A DNA stretch of 64,000 nucleotides from Hymenopellis radicata (Eukaryota; Basidiomycota; Agaricomycetes; Agaricales; Physalacriaceae): assembly GCA_015501595.1 (NCBI GenBank), contig JADNRX010000093.1:62001-126000 (forward strand), written 5' to 3'. Numbering within the stretch: the stretch's first letter is position 1; the number at the start of each line of letters is the position of its first letter. This document shows positions 31,740-42,413 of this stretch, one piece after another. The translations under genes were made by a program, and so were the position numbers. The notes beneath the pieces were generated by a model. It did no database searches and was not told the origin of the DNA. It worked only from the letters and a program-made list of their open reading frames with translations.

Positions 31740-31925
31740 CTGTCACTTCCCATCACGACCGTGAGTGCTACCGTGGGGCTACCGTGAGTACCGTGGAGCA
31801 CTACCGTGGCCGTAGACGTTACCGTTTCAGTACCGTGGCCTACCGTGAGCCGTTACCGTTGCCGTAAAAAGGTCTACCGTGGTACCGTGGCCGCTACCGT
31901 GGCTACCGTGGTCACGCCTGTTTCC
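31740..31925. repeat. ACCGTGG repeat cluster, left part
   Basis: More than ten copies of (GCT)ACCGTGG/ACCGTGA variants are interspersed with GTTACCGT. It is preceded by GTAACGCCCTTGTCACGCCGCTGTCAC, similar in content to the tail of the cluster at 8.9 kb. Confidence 0.75.
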
Positions 31926-32084
31926 GTGAAGTCAATATTATCCATTTTTGACACAGAATCACATCTTTATAGGAATTAACATTGAGAGATGTAGTATACA
32001 GTGTCATATATACCTCTTACGGTACTTGAATGCTGGGTACACTACCGACATCCACCACTTAACACACCGGGCAGTGGGCTCTGT

Positions 32085-32150
32085 GGCTGTGCTACCGTGG
32101 TGCCGTGCCACGGTACCGTGGACCCTACGGCCACGGTAACGGTAAAATCT
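32085..32150. repeat. ACCGTGG/CCACGGTA cluster, right part
   Basis: CTACCGTGG, GCCACGGTACCGTGG and GGCCACGGTAACGG occur in both orientations. About 160 bases of unrelated sequence separate it from the left part, so the two may be subterminal ends of one element. Confidence 0.7.
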
Positions 32151-32919
32151 TGCTGCCCTGTCCAAGGTTATCAATCGTCGTGAGTTGTATGGTGTTGATC
32201 TCGTGCATGTTTGGATCAGGATCTGCCCTTTGGGGACGCTTAGTATAAATACCCAGTCTGGCAGTACGGTACTTACTTGCCTGTCCAACTATCTTTTCGA
32301 TAAACATGTAGACTACTAGCTACATCACGCCAGGTAGTCTTCCCGGGCCGTCGGTTGGTAGTCGGCGAGAATCGAGAAACCCGGCGTTCACCAGCGCAGA
32401 TTTCTCACCAGGCTTCCGCTCAACTCCCAAGTGTGCTGTATGAATCGGAACCCGGGGAGCGAGTGAGATTTTGATTCCGAGGGACGAAGCCTTGAGCTCT
32501 AGGCAACAATTTGGGTTGCTTCTTCAAGCTTCAACGTTTCAACGCCAAACAAATATATAACGAACCACGGAACCGAACTAACGTAAACATCGGTACCGCC
32601 GCCATGAGAGCCTGAGGTGCCAATTCTGAATCAAAGCGAGCAAGGATTATTGTCCTCGATTCCGAACGCATCGTCCTACTGCTAAAGGTAGCCTTTATAA
32701 GACCCAAGTCTTTTGATGAAAAAACATTACTAAGTCTCACTCTCCTGCCCGTTCGCGTTCTAGTTCGTCCTCAGGTTGGTTTCCCTTTCAATCCTCCCCC
32801 CCCTCCCTCCGTGATGCTCAATGATAGGAGCCTTCATCATTCGACGCACTAGCACTGCGCATGATATGACATTTCATCTGATGATGATGCATTTGGCCGT
32901 CAATATGAAACTGAACGCT
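32151..32919. other. Intergenic stretch
   Basis: Only short open frames. It includes a C-rich run near 32795. No gene recognised. Confidence 0.35.
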
Positions 32920-33110
32920 GACTGACTCGCAGTGTTTCTTACCTCTGCGGCTTGGTAGAATTCTTCTTTGTAGTAGATCGATGCGTGCGGTGGGATCAGC
33001 GGCGGCATGAGGGAGGATTACCGTAGAAGATTCGAAAGTCGAGAGCCCAAGGAACTTTATCTTGCCACGATGGGAGGGCAGAGGTGGATCACGTCGAGGA
33101 GAAGAACAAA
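32920..33110 (-). pseudogene. Duplicated first exon (MPPLIPPH), sister copy
   Basis: The minus strand reads MPPLIPPHASIYYKEEFYQ, AAE, then a GTAAGA donor. It matches 8570-8760 inverted, including the upstream flank with CCCAAGGAACTTTATC/GATAAAGCTCCTTGGG. No following exon found. Confidence 0.45.
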
Positions 33111-33600
33111 ACAGCGTTTTGTACGTGGGTTCCCTTTATGGTGCGCCACGGAACCACTCTTGACGCGAGATTGAAGGAACACAGATTGCTGGCGCCGTGT
33201 GTTGGGAGCTGGTATCGGAGGAACCAACCAAATGGCTCACATGAGTGAGGACTGCGCGTAGCGCGGGACTCGAGCGACGGGAACGACGACGATAATGGTA
33301 TAAAGGAAGGAATTTTGATGATACACGTGGTAGTCTACGTAGGGTAAGTACTCCCGGGTCCGCGGGCCGACACAAATAGTATCGCAACACCGTGCGCTAC
33401 TACGCGCTCATTCACGATATAGCAAACTTGGATAGGCCCTCGCCCGACGCGAGACGAGCGAGTTCTCGTAGTTGGTGGTAATGATTACCAGCAGGATGTA
33501 CACTTGAGAGTTGGACGTGCATGATTAGAGCGTTCGATGATGATGCGCGCTCGTCCAGTCGGGTCTACCATTCATTCTTGGTATTTCCTGAAACAGAGTT
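33111..33600. other. Intergenic stretch
   Basis: No convincing gene. From about 33595 onward the sequence is the duplicated 3' flank of the BTB gene, shared with 2620-2700 and 8430-8490. Confidence 0.35.
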
Positions 33601-33702
33601 GGACAGCAAGATGTAGATTCAGTGCTTTTCATACTACAATTGGATACGCGAATTCTTTGTTACAAACGTTGTTATATTTGGGGGCCAACTACCGCGCTTC
33701 GC

Positions 33703-34707
33703 TCAGTCGAGCACGATTTCCACCTGCATCGTCGCTGTTAATCGAGTGATATAACCCCCAAAACGAGAACAAGAACTTGCCTTCGATATTTCCCGGTCGA
33801 TAGCGTTCTCAAGTAATTCTAGCATGCGGCGCACCACGCCAGCAGTCTGCGATCCGCAGGACTTGACGGCTTTCTCGAATATGACATCCTGCAATCCCTG
33901 ATCCAAACACCCAACACTGCGCCATTGCCCAATCATTGTCTGCGACTGGTTCAGGTAATCTTGCACCCAAGCATGACCCCAGACAGTTGGTGTACCCGTG
34001 TTCATCTGGCGAAGAGTCTCTTTACAATTCGGGCACCGCTGATACCCGTCGGTTGGCGGGGAATAAATAGGACCTATTTCAAGCGCAGGGGTAACCACGC
34101 GGGGAACGGCCTGGCCAGAGCGCTTGAAATAGTCGACTAAACTGTGATAATCGAGGGCGTTGATCAGTCTGAGCTCCTCCGCTCTTTCCCACTCGGAGAG
34201 CGGGATGCGTAGAGTCAGCTTTGCCACCTTCCGGGCGAGGTTGTCCCATCCGTAAGAGCGCGCAATCGCAAACCATCGAAGTGGATACTTCTTCAAAAGG
34301 TCCGTGTCTGCAGCCTGCACGACGTCAAGCAAGCGACGTTCTGCCTTCTCCATGATGTACTTTCGCAACGTCTGCATAAGGGGTACGGCAGCTATGATAT
34401 CGACCATCTCTGCCGGAGAAATATGGTTCGGGTAGCAGAGCTGCATGACGGTAATCATCGTGCGAGAACTCTCTGCGACGGGGAGAAGAGGAAGGTTCTG
34501 GTAGGATTCTGAGGGTAGGCTGTCCGCAAGCACGTTGCGAAAGAATTCGGAGTTATATACGAGTAAGGCTTTTAGGACGAAGAGATGGGCATTGTCTGAG
34601 GTCTGAATGACGAGATCGGCCTCATCAGACACATCGAAAGGAGCGGGAATGGGATGCTGTGGAATACCGGAAGGCGAGGCACCAGATGGCCCGGGCGATG
34701 TGTCCAT
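33703..34707 (-). CDS. BTB/POZ domain protein, best copy
   Basis: The chosen start is MDTSPGPSGASPSG, because the sister copy begins at the same place. The BTB fold lies at about residues 25-130: SDEADLVIQTSDNAHLF (the common opening), NSEFFRNVL, YQNLPLLPV, VMQLCYPNHIS and LRKYIMEKAERRL. A second region has LSEWERAEELRLINAL and a CPNC..(13).. segment. The end likely uses an intron with a GC donor (SK|GCAAGT..GATGCAG|VEIVLD); without splicing the frame is also open. Such proteins are common, expanded adaptors in Agaricomycetes; the substrate is unknown. It is about 315-335 residues and appears intact, unlike the copies at 1.1-2.6 kb and 8.4 kb. Confidence 0.85.
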   Translation of the reverse strand: MDTSPGPSGASPSGIPQHPIPAPFDVSDEADLVIQTSDNAHLFVLKALLVYNSEFFRNVLADSLPSESYQNLPLLPVAESSRTMITVMQLCYPNHISPAEMVDIIAAVPLMQTLRKYIMEKAERRLLDVVQAADTDLLKKYPLRWFAIARSYGWDNLARKVAKLTLRIPLSEWERAEELRLINALDYHSLVDYFKRSGQAVPRVVTPALEIGPIYSPPTDGYQRCPNCKETLRQMNTGTPTVWGHAWVQDYLNQSQTMIGQWRSVGCLDQGLQDVIFEKAVKSCGSQTAGVVRRMLELLENAIDREISKASSCSRFGGYITRLTATMQVEIVLD

Positions 34708-34814
34708 GGCTGAAAAGGGCTGGATGAGGATGGTGGTTGTCGCAGTCAACACGCGGCCATCATCCCATAATCCCCGAGAACTCGTATAGGGTCTTCTGAC
34801 TTGGCGTTACGTGA

Positions 34815-35868
34815 ACACAAGCAGAGCAATGATTATGAAGTTTGTTCTGCAAGTCTTCGATTCACCAGCCCAGACCAGGAATCAGTCCATACACGCAGTC
34901 TGATAAAGACGAAATCAGCTCCAATCCACGAATGGTCGAAAAGAGCAACGGACCAAAGAAATTCAGCATATGCTGTGAACTTTCTTCAAAAACCTCCTGG
35001 GATAGTTGCCACAGGTGACAGGACGAGTGAGAGAAGAAAAGCCGATGGGCGGCACAGGGTCCGATGACGTGATTCTGCTTACACTTCAACCACCAAGACG
35101 CGACGTGATTCTTTCATGCGACCTTTGCATTGCGTGGACGGACGCACGAAACCCGAGGACTTGCCATCACTACACGACTTGGACGACCAAGGCACAGGGT
35201 AGCGAGTTCATGAGCTTGAGATCGTGTTAAGCTGGAACATAACGGATGGCGTGTACGCGGTCCCCCGCGATGCGAGGCGAGGACATATGCTCTTGCAGCA
35301 GGAGGAAAACTTTCTTTGGCTGTAGAAGAAGATGCGAGGAGTCAAGTAAACCGATTAGGCGCCTCATCAATGGGTTAGACTGCATCTGCTGGCTCTTGTC
35401 GCTAAGCCCACTCAAGCACGTACCTTGAGGCCGTGAAGCAGACTACCCAGATCATAAAAATGCTGCCCGGCATTGGGTCGTAACCCAGACTGACCGGTGG
35501 CGGCTTAGGCGGCAAAGAGCGCATTTTGTATCGCGTTCACAACCGCTGCTGAGTCGTTTAGTTTTACTTCAGTCCGCGCTGTTGACACCTTCTTATTGGA
35601 TTCAGATCATGATTGTAGGATCCGTTGTGAATACATCAATTACTCTTGATCTCGTGTTTCGATATCTTGATCTTATTGTCCTCCACTGCTGTAGATCCAT
35701 TCCAGGAACATTGCACGGGGGAATAAGGCGACAAGTGGGCCGCCGCAGTCGCAGAGCTGATGCGTTTCGCATGTTTCAAGAGGCGAAGCAGGGTTGTATT
35801 TCCCTTTATGGATGATTTGTGGAAACAGGTTCCCATCTGCTCCTCGAGAGCCTTATAAGCTTGTCAAC
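34815..35868. other. Intergenic stretch
   Basis: The first bases are the shared 5' flank of the BTB loci. GGGTCCGATGACGTGATTC near 35059 recurs near 37455 and, altered, near 7628. No gene recognised on either strand. Confidence 0.4.
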
Positions 35869-36037
35869 TAGTGTTGAAAATGTCCTTTATTCCCCCACCC
35901 CCCATCATCACCCACCGCATCTACCGTCCTGCCAATCATTGGCACCCCATTCCGTTCGAAATTTCGGACACCATTCAATTGATTATTGTCGTACAAGCCT
36001 CCGAAAGTGCCGAACTCCTCGCCACTAGTAATCGTGC

Positions 36038-36892
36038 ATGCCCCCGATGGATTCAGCGCAACAGAAGGATCATATCTGGAAACCAAGGAACTCGCTCAGC
36101 TGGCAAGAGTTCGCCAAGTCTGTGCGGTTAGAAGGCAAGAGTATGACCGGCGCACAAGTGGCAAGTATGCTCTGGGCAGTGACGACCCCGGAAGAGATGG
36201 GCGAAGGGGAGGAAAGTGCTGCTGACGATCGGAAGGCGCATGCTGCGACTCTTCGCAGCTTGCTGGAATTTCTTTTGCTGATTGCGCAGAAAGACAAGGT
36301 GGCGTCAAGCTGTTCATAATGCTGTAAAGACTGATTGATGCTCCAGAGAACTCCGAAGACTCAATACCCAGCGGACAGTTCTACGTCCACTGAGGTGCCT
36401 GGAAGGTCCCATTCCGCTGCTGACTCTGCAGAATTGGCGCACCTTCAATTAACATGCAGCTCAAGTACGCCGCCCACGTGGAATTTCCCCGGTCTTGAAA
36501 TAGACTATCAAGACTCATCTTCCTTCTCCTCACCTTCCTCTGCATCCAGTCTGAGTGACCGTGAGGCGCTGTACGACGACACCACTATCATTGCTGATAT
36601 CGGCCAGCGCAAACTCGCCTCGAGCAACAAGCTGCTACATGATAGCACCAGCGATATTGGCAGCTCTGCCCTATCATACTCACACGAAATCCTTTCGGGA
36701 CGCTCTACAGTTTCCGCGCCGCCAGAGGTCTTCAACCCGGAGCCACATAATCCTGATTCGGAGCCAGTCTGCGATCGCACTGCCATTGATGGAGACTTCA
36801 CAACTGATCCGATATCGGAATTCTTTGAATTGGAGCGTTTTCTGGCTGACCACAATCACGAAACAATCGGCGTGGATTCAACTGCACATTAG
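36038..36892 (+). CDS. Hypothetical protein, two exons
   Basis: Exon 1 starts MPPMDSAQQKDHIWKPRNSL and includes SWQEFAKSVRLEGKSM and LRSLLEFLLLIAQKDK. An intron from GTGGCG (36299) to CCAG (about 36346) follows. Exon 2 reads RTPKTQYPADSS, then a Ser/Asp-rich low-complexity tail (SSFSSPSSASSLSDRE), ending NHETIGVDSTAH and TAG 36890-36892. The helical N-terminus plus acidic Ser-rich tail could suit a regulator, but no domain was recognised. An alternative ATG at 35880 opens another frame and could be an upstream exon. Confidence 0.5.
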
Positions 36893-37600
36893 ATTATGTC
36901 CAACAGTACTAGTTAATCTACAATAATGGTCTCTCTTGTATTTTTTTGTTCGTAAATTACGAATCTACTTAATCGATTGCCCACAGTCCACTGTCAGCAC
37001 TACTCACTTTGTCCATATGAGTTTGTCCTGAATCGATAACACATCATTAAACTTGCTTTTTTAATTGTAAGGCATTACCACCCTGATGGCACGAACTAAG
37101 GAATATCTTGTGGTATCCCACTCTCGCTCCAGAGTAAGGTGGCGGCTTGAAGTTTGAACTGCAGACGTCATATCAGCACTGGTGGGAGAAACATTGATAA
37201 AATTGACACGCAGTAGTGAGGAGCGCCTGGGTTCCTACTCTGTATCGCAAGTTGTTTGCTATTGGTGGTACTGTACGAGGATTTCGATCTCCTTCCTGCG
37301 ATCCGTCGCGGGCCAAGAAAGATGTTCATAGTACGGACATAGCCTGAGCAGATCAATATACCTCTCAAGAGCTTCCTAGCTTTGTACAAGTCCAGGGACT
37401 CAACAGTCAAAGAAAGAAAACACCAAACGGCGATGAAGGCAGGAGACATGTGGGTCCGATGACGTAATTCCTCAAGACGAGCATGTGACACGGATCGACG
37501 GTCACGCACGGAATTTTACTTCTTTTGCAGCAACCACGACCTTGAAGATGATGGAGCAAGGTGCGCTCGACTCCAGCCGTTCGCGATTTATGCCGCTGAA
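36893..37600. other. Intergenic stretch, probable promoter of the F-box gene
   Basis: No gene recognised. It contains a copy of the GGGTCCGATGACGTAATTC motif near 37453. Confidence 0.35.
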
Positions 37601-37606
37601 ATGTAG

Positions 37607-39322
37607 ATAGATACAACGACACCGTTCCCTTCGCCCGCCCCAAATCCAGTCACTCGCATCACGGACGTTGTTCCGGCCAACTTTCTCTGTGATACCCAAG
37701 CGCTGGCCAAAGTTGCCGAGTCAAAGCTGCTTGACGAGAAGGCACTACTGGCACTGGACGAAGAGCTCGCGGCTCTCGCGGCTCGCCTACAAGGGCTTAA
37801 GGACCAGATGGCCGCTGTGGAGCAACTGATCGCCGACGCGGTAGCCACGCAGACGCGTTTGCGCTCGTCCATCGCGACGCACACGACCCTCCTTTCCTCA
37901 TCCCCCCTCCGCGCCCTCCCCGGCGAGGTTCTGAGCGAAATCTTCCTTCATTATGTCACCCTTTTCCCACCTGCGACCAGAGACGTCTTCAAAGATATTG
38001 TTGCATGCCATCGCATCCAGTCCCCTATCCTCCAAGTCTGCCGTCGATGGCGTACGACCGCATTAGCAGATCCGCGGCTCTGGACCACCATTCCTTTAGT
38101 TGGTTCTGGGGATCAATACTCTCGTTTCGCTCACCCATTGATATCGGGCACTTCCGAGCAGCGGACTGCATACTGGCAGACTCTCGAAGACTGGATAGAG
38201 CGCTCCTCTTCCCTTCCTCTCAACATTCTCTTCCACCTAGCTGAAAAGTGCGAAATCGGTGATCCTGCATACACTATTTCCTCTTTCGAGAGGTTCATTC
38301 GTCTATTCCCACGCGCAGAGACCATGTCGCTCTACCTCTTTTCAGTTGAGTTGGACATTCCTGCACTCGCCTCGGTCGTGGCCAATGCTGAGATCTCACC
38401 GGCTGTTTGCGTTCATACGGCGAGCATAGAGGTTGGCGACGAAGGGTTGTGCCGGAAAATTCTGTCGGCAATACCGAATGTCGAGAACCTCGAGATAGGC
38501 GGCCGCGTAGTAAACTTCGGGCTATCATGGTTTCTTGACGCACCAAATGCAGGACACCACTTGCGCAGCTTGCAAGTGCACAGTGCTTGCCTACGTCTTG
38601 TTGAGGTCCTCGATCTTTTGGATCGCGTGCCGCTCCTTGAGACTCTGAAGCTCTTCCGTGTCTCAGAGCCTACCGCTGGCGATAACCTCCGCATTGTAAC
38701 CCATAACGTTGTCTCCACTTTTCAGCTTGTTGTGGTGTCTCATCAGGAGAACGATGCCATTTTCCAGCATCTCACGTTCCCCTCTCTGCATTCTCTGACC
38801 TGTGCTGCAGAAGATGCCTGGCAAGCGGCATTCGCGTGGCCTCGACAAAGTAACATTGCCTTTCTTCGGCGCTCTGGCTGCGCGTTGATGGAGCTTTCTT
38901 TCTGGCATTTCGATGTCAATGAGATGCTCCTCGTGGAATTGCTTCAATCTCAGAAGGACCTCTCTACCCTTCAACTTAACGTATTAGGCGGGCCCAGATC
39001 CGTCTTCGGTCATGTCCCCATTCCAATGTCCATTCTGGACTTCCTGTCGACGAAACCCAAAGGCATACAGAAACGCCCCGTGCCGGCGGTGGAGGTCATT
39101 CGGCTTGCGATACTGCCAAGGCACTTCAAGAGGGCGAAACGGCTGATCCAGTCGCGTTCTGGTGACCATGCGCGGAGCGATCGCGTTGTGGAGTTGCGAG
39201 AAGTTGACATGGTAGTAATTATGCAGCAGCCGCCGAGTATTGCGAAGAAGGCGGAGCATGCGGCTATCTTTGAGGAGTGCGTGAACGCAGGCATGAACCT
39301 TCAAATTGCTTACGGATTCTAA
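37607..39322 (+). CDS. F-box protein with N-terminal coiled coil
   Basis: The open frame from 37607 reads ITDVVPANFLCDTQALAKVA, then a heptad-like helix (ALLALDEELAALAARLQGLK) leading to the F-box LRALPGEVLSEIFLHYV and ILQVCRRWRTTALADPRLW. About 380 residues of leucine-rich-like repeats follow (VENLEIGG, LLETLKLF, LSTLQLNV). This layout is the standard expanded F-box family of Agaricomycetes, which selects targets for SCF ubiquitin ligases. The frame upstream of the first internal Met (37808) is open and conserved in character, so the true start is in a further 5' exon or near 37607. No ATG was found there. Stop TAA at 39320-39322. Confidence 0.82.
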   Translation: MDTTTPFPSPAPNPVTRITDVVPANFLCDTQALAKVAESKLLDEKALLALDEELAALAARLQGLKDQMAAVEQLIADAVATQTRLRSSIATHTTLLSSSPLRALPGEVLSEIFLHYVTLFPPATRDVFKDIVACHRIQSPILQVCRRWRTTALADPRLWTTIPLVGSGDQYSRFAHPLISGTSEQRTAYWQTLEDWIERSSSLPLNILFHLAEKCEIGDPAYTISSFERFIRLFPRAETMSLYLFSVELDIPALASVVANAEISPAVCVHTASIEVGDEGLCRKILSAIPNVENLEIGGRVVNFGLSWFLDAPNAGHHLRSLQVHSACLRLVEVLDLLDRVPLLETLKLFRVSEPTAGDNLRIVTHNVVSTFQLVVVSHQENDAIFQHLTFPSLHSLTCAAEDAWQAAFAWPRQSNIAFLRRSGCALMELSFWHFDVNEMLLVELLQSQKDLSTLQLNVLGGPRSVFGHVPIPMSILDFLSTKPKGIQKRPVPAVEVIRLAILPRHFKRAKRLIQSRSGDHARSDRVVELREVDMVVIMQQPPSIAKKAEHAAIFEECVNAGMNLQIAYGF

Positions 39323-39479
39323 GCACGTTTTTGTCATCGTTAAGGAACCATCCTGCAATATATAGAGTCATTCCCATCGTCTGCGCTTCCGTGTGGCACT
39401 GCAGAGTCACATCATGTGATGTGATGCTTCGCGAGATCTAATACATAATGGAAGCCAAGTCTTTCATCCTCTTACCATC

Positions 39480-41650
39480 ATGTTTGAAGAGCCGGAGCGC
39501 CCACGTAGTCCAATTAGGATCGACTGGGATGCGTTGATTCATAATCCTACCGAGGAAGGCGCCCACCCCCAGTTTCCCCGCCCCGTTCATCCCAACGACG
39601 TCCGCGAGCCCGCCGTCCTTGCTCATGAACTCGCCTTGAAGTTTTTTCCAGACTCCTATCCACATCCTTTCGCCATCTCAGAAAACGATGATTCCCGCAC
39701 CCCGGACGAGTGGGGAGATGCACCTCGCTGTATTGTCGAATTACGCATGTGTGCTCTGTCGGCTGCTATACGCGATAAAACGGATTGGCAGCTCAAGATG
39801 AAGAATCCAGATATTGTAGAGAAATGGCGCAACGAGGCGCTAGGACAGGCGCTTCCTGACGATGACTTGCCGGAATGGAAACTTAGCGAAAAGATGGTGT
39901 GTTCCTATTTTTGCTGGTCATTAATTCCTCTCATTTTCATTGAGGTCGACTACGTGCTACAAGAGCTGGAAGACTATGCGGGGCTACGTGACGCAGAGAC
40001 CGGCATCGAAATGGCTTGTTATGAGCGAGTTTGGAAATCAGATTCCTTGGTGCCACTCGAGTTATCCATGAAGCTTCTCGCTGGTGTCAAAGTACTCGAA
40101 GATGTTCCTGACGACCAGAAGGACTGGCACCCGGGCTCGAATGGTCAAGTTCTCGATCTCGTTCATCCCTCCCTCTATTGCGTATCTTACTTGAACACCT
40201 GGGAGCGCCTTGCAGATAACACATTCGCCGTTATGGAACCGCCGATGGAAAGTGGCGCGTCAAACTTCCTCTCTGCCGACTTCGCCTGGCTCCCTTCTGA
40301 TTTCGTCATCTCGGACGACGGTGTCGCCGTCCTTTCGCCCGGAACGTACATCAACAATCTTCATCCCGATCACCATGCCGCTCTCTATCCCGTCATCGCC
40401 TCGCTCGTTACACTTGCCGTGCCCATGTTCGAACGCGTGCTCTCCGATCTGAAGCGCCCTCTCACCAAACAGCGGATGGTCACTGAACCGAAATGGAGCT
40501 TTCGCGATATGCGGCCGGAACAAGTTCATGGCATTCCATGCATATGGCAGAAAGGCGGTAAATCTACTGGGCCGCCGGAGCCGAGGATGTATGGTATTGA
40601 TTGGAAGGGGTGGGAGAGTAGGGACTTTGAGGAATGGGCGAAGACTATTCCAAAGGTATTACCAGAGGCGTTGGACAAGTACGATGGGGCTCTTGGTGTT
40701 GTGAAGCAGACGGTATCGCTCCGTGGGTCAACTATCCAGATTATTGTCAAACTCGCAAATATTGTGTTGACGCCTGAAAAGTTGTCGTATCCAGGCGGAA
40801 GTTGGCATGTTGAAGGTCAGTTCGTTACAGCACTTTGATGACCTTGCTGACACTGTGTTTAGGAATGCTCAATGAAGAGATTGTGTCAACTTTCATCTAC
40901 GTGCGTTTACATTCTGCTTCATGCCATCCGAGTCTTCCTAACGAGATAGTAAAGTACTATGACGAAGATAACATCACTGAGTCCCGCCTGGCTTTTAGGA
41001 CATCTATACTCGAGCCGCTGTACGATGGACAAGATGACGATGAATGCACGAACATTATTTACGGTGTCCGCCGGTTTGTATTATTCGGTCCACATCTTTT
41101 GTTCTATACTTATGTCCTTTTGCACAGAGACACGCCGCTCGTGCAAGACCTTGGTAGTGTGAGGACGTGTAATGGCCGCTGCATCGCTTTTCCCAACATC
41201 TATCAACATAAGGTCGGCTACGTTCTTGTCCCTAACGCTATAACACGCACAGCTCACATAAACTCAGGTCCAGCCGTTTTCCCTCGCGGACAGGACTAGG
41301 CCGGGACACCGCAAGATTCTCGCTCTGTTCCTCGTCAATCCCGACAAGCACGTGCCCTCAACTACGACCGTTCCGCCACAACAATACGAGTGGATCGCAG
41401 AGGCATGTCGGGGACCACTATCAGAACACCTACCAGTGGAGCTCGTGGACACGATTTGCGAGCATCTATTGGCGTTCACATGTACAAGGGAAGTCGCAGA
41501 GTCGCAGCGCGCGTCATTGATGAAGGAAAGGTCCCAGTTTGTTAAGGAACATACGGAGAGTAAGTATCAGGTCGGGTTCAATATGTGGTACGTTTGCCAA
41601 TTTCACTTCTTAACCTACTCTTGCGCTAATGACTGTCTAGTGAGCATTAG
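39480..41650 (+). CDS. DUF4246 family protein
   Basis: It starts MFEEPERPRSPIRIDWDAL. A 48-bp in-frame intron (39896-39943) falls within SEKM|VDYVLQELEDYA. Conserved blocks are HPSLYCVSYLNTWERL, SFRDMRPEQVHGIPCIWQ, IIVKLANIVLTPEKLSYPGG plus SWHVEG, then introns, MLNEEIVSTFIY, YDEDNITESRLAFRT, GRCIAFPNIYQHKV, and FSLADRTRPGHRKILALFLV plus NP. The last intron joins FNMTG|T GAG CAT TAG, giving the family's typical CEH-type ending. DUF4246 proteins have a fold resembling 2-oxoglutarate/Fe(II) oxygenases; the reaction is unknown. The His in YQH and upstream HVE are candidate metal ligands (inference). It looks intact. Confidence 0.88.
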
Positions 41651-42360
41651 GAAACAGATTGAATGTATAGTAGATAACAGTGACTGTATTTTGTGTTCAA
41701 CTTGGTGAGGTTTCGAGCCAATCTGAAGCCGGCAAGGCTCGTCATACGAGCCTGCTGTCACCAAAGACGTACTCGTCGCCAAGGGATGTACCCAGCGACG
41801 TTCCGCTCTGCGCACAAGGAACGTGTCGTCCTACCAGAAGTGATTGGTCTCACCACGTGACAAGAGCAGCTTACCCACAAACCATCATGTCCGCCGGAGT
41901 CGATTTGTTCTGACGTCTTGAATATTTTCCGTGCTGATTGCTATCCTTGCCATTGGTAAACTTTCGGTGGCTCATTACCAAGGTATGTGGGAAGGTGATG
42001 GCTATCAATATCTCCCGTTCGTTTCCGTGGAATCAGTGTTCAACTCCTCAATTTTAGAATAGACTACGGCAACAGAGCAGCTCGTTGACAGCCTACGCAC
42101 CTCGTTACCAAGGGCCTTAAATCCCTCCAGGAAGCCCAGTTTCCAAACGTGCATTACCCTTTACTGGTTGTGCTCGTCGGTTGTGCTCGTCGGTCTTTTG
42201 GACATGTATTCCATTGCTTACATCGAACGGACTCGTCACTGTCATCCTTTTTTACTCACACTCATGTCATGAGGTTCACTGGCTGACTGGCTGACTGGCT
42301 GACTCACGCAGTGATAACGCCTTATGACGCCAATTAACCCCACAACCGAGATGATCGTGT
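41651..42360. other. Intergenic stretch
   Basis: Two small tandem repeats occur: GGTTGTGCTCGTC twice near 42165-42197, and CTGGCTGA three times at 42281-42304. No gene recognised. Confidence 0.4.
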
Positions 42361-42367
42361 TATAAAG
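42361..42367 (+). promoter_or_regulatory. TATA box of the GST gene
   Basis: TATAAAG lies 53 bases before the GST start codon, a normal spacing for a fungal core promoter. Confidence 0.5.
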
Positions 42368-42413
42368 CCCGCGTGTCATACTACACATCGAATCGTATCG
42401 CCCTTGAGACACA

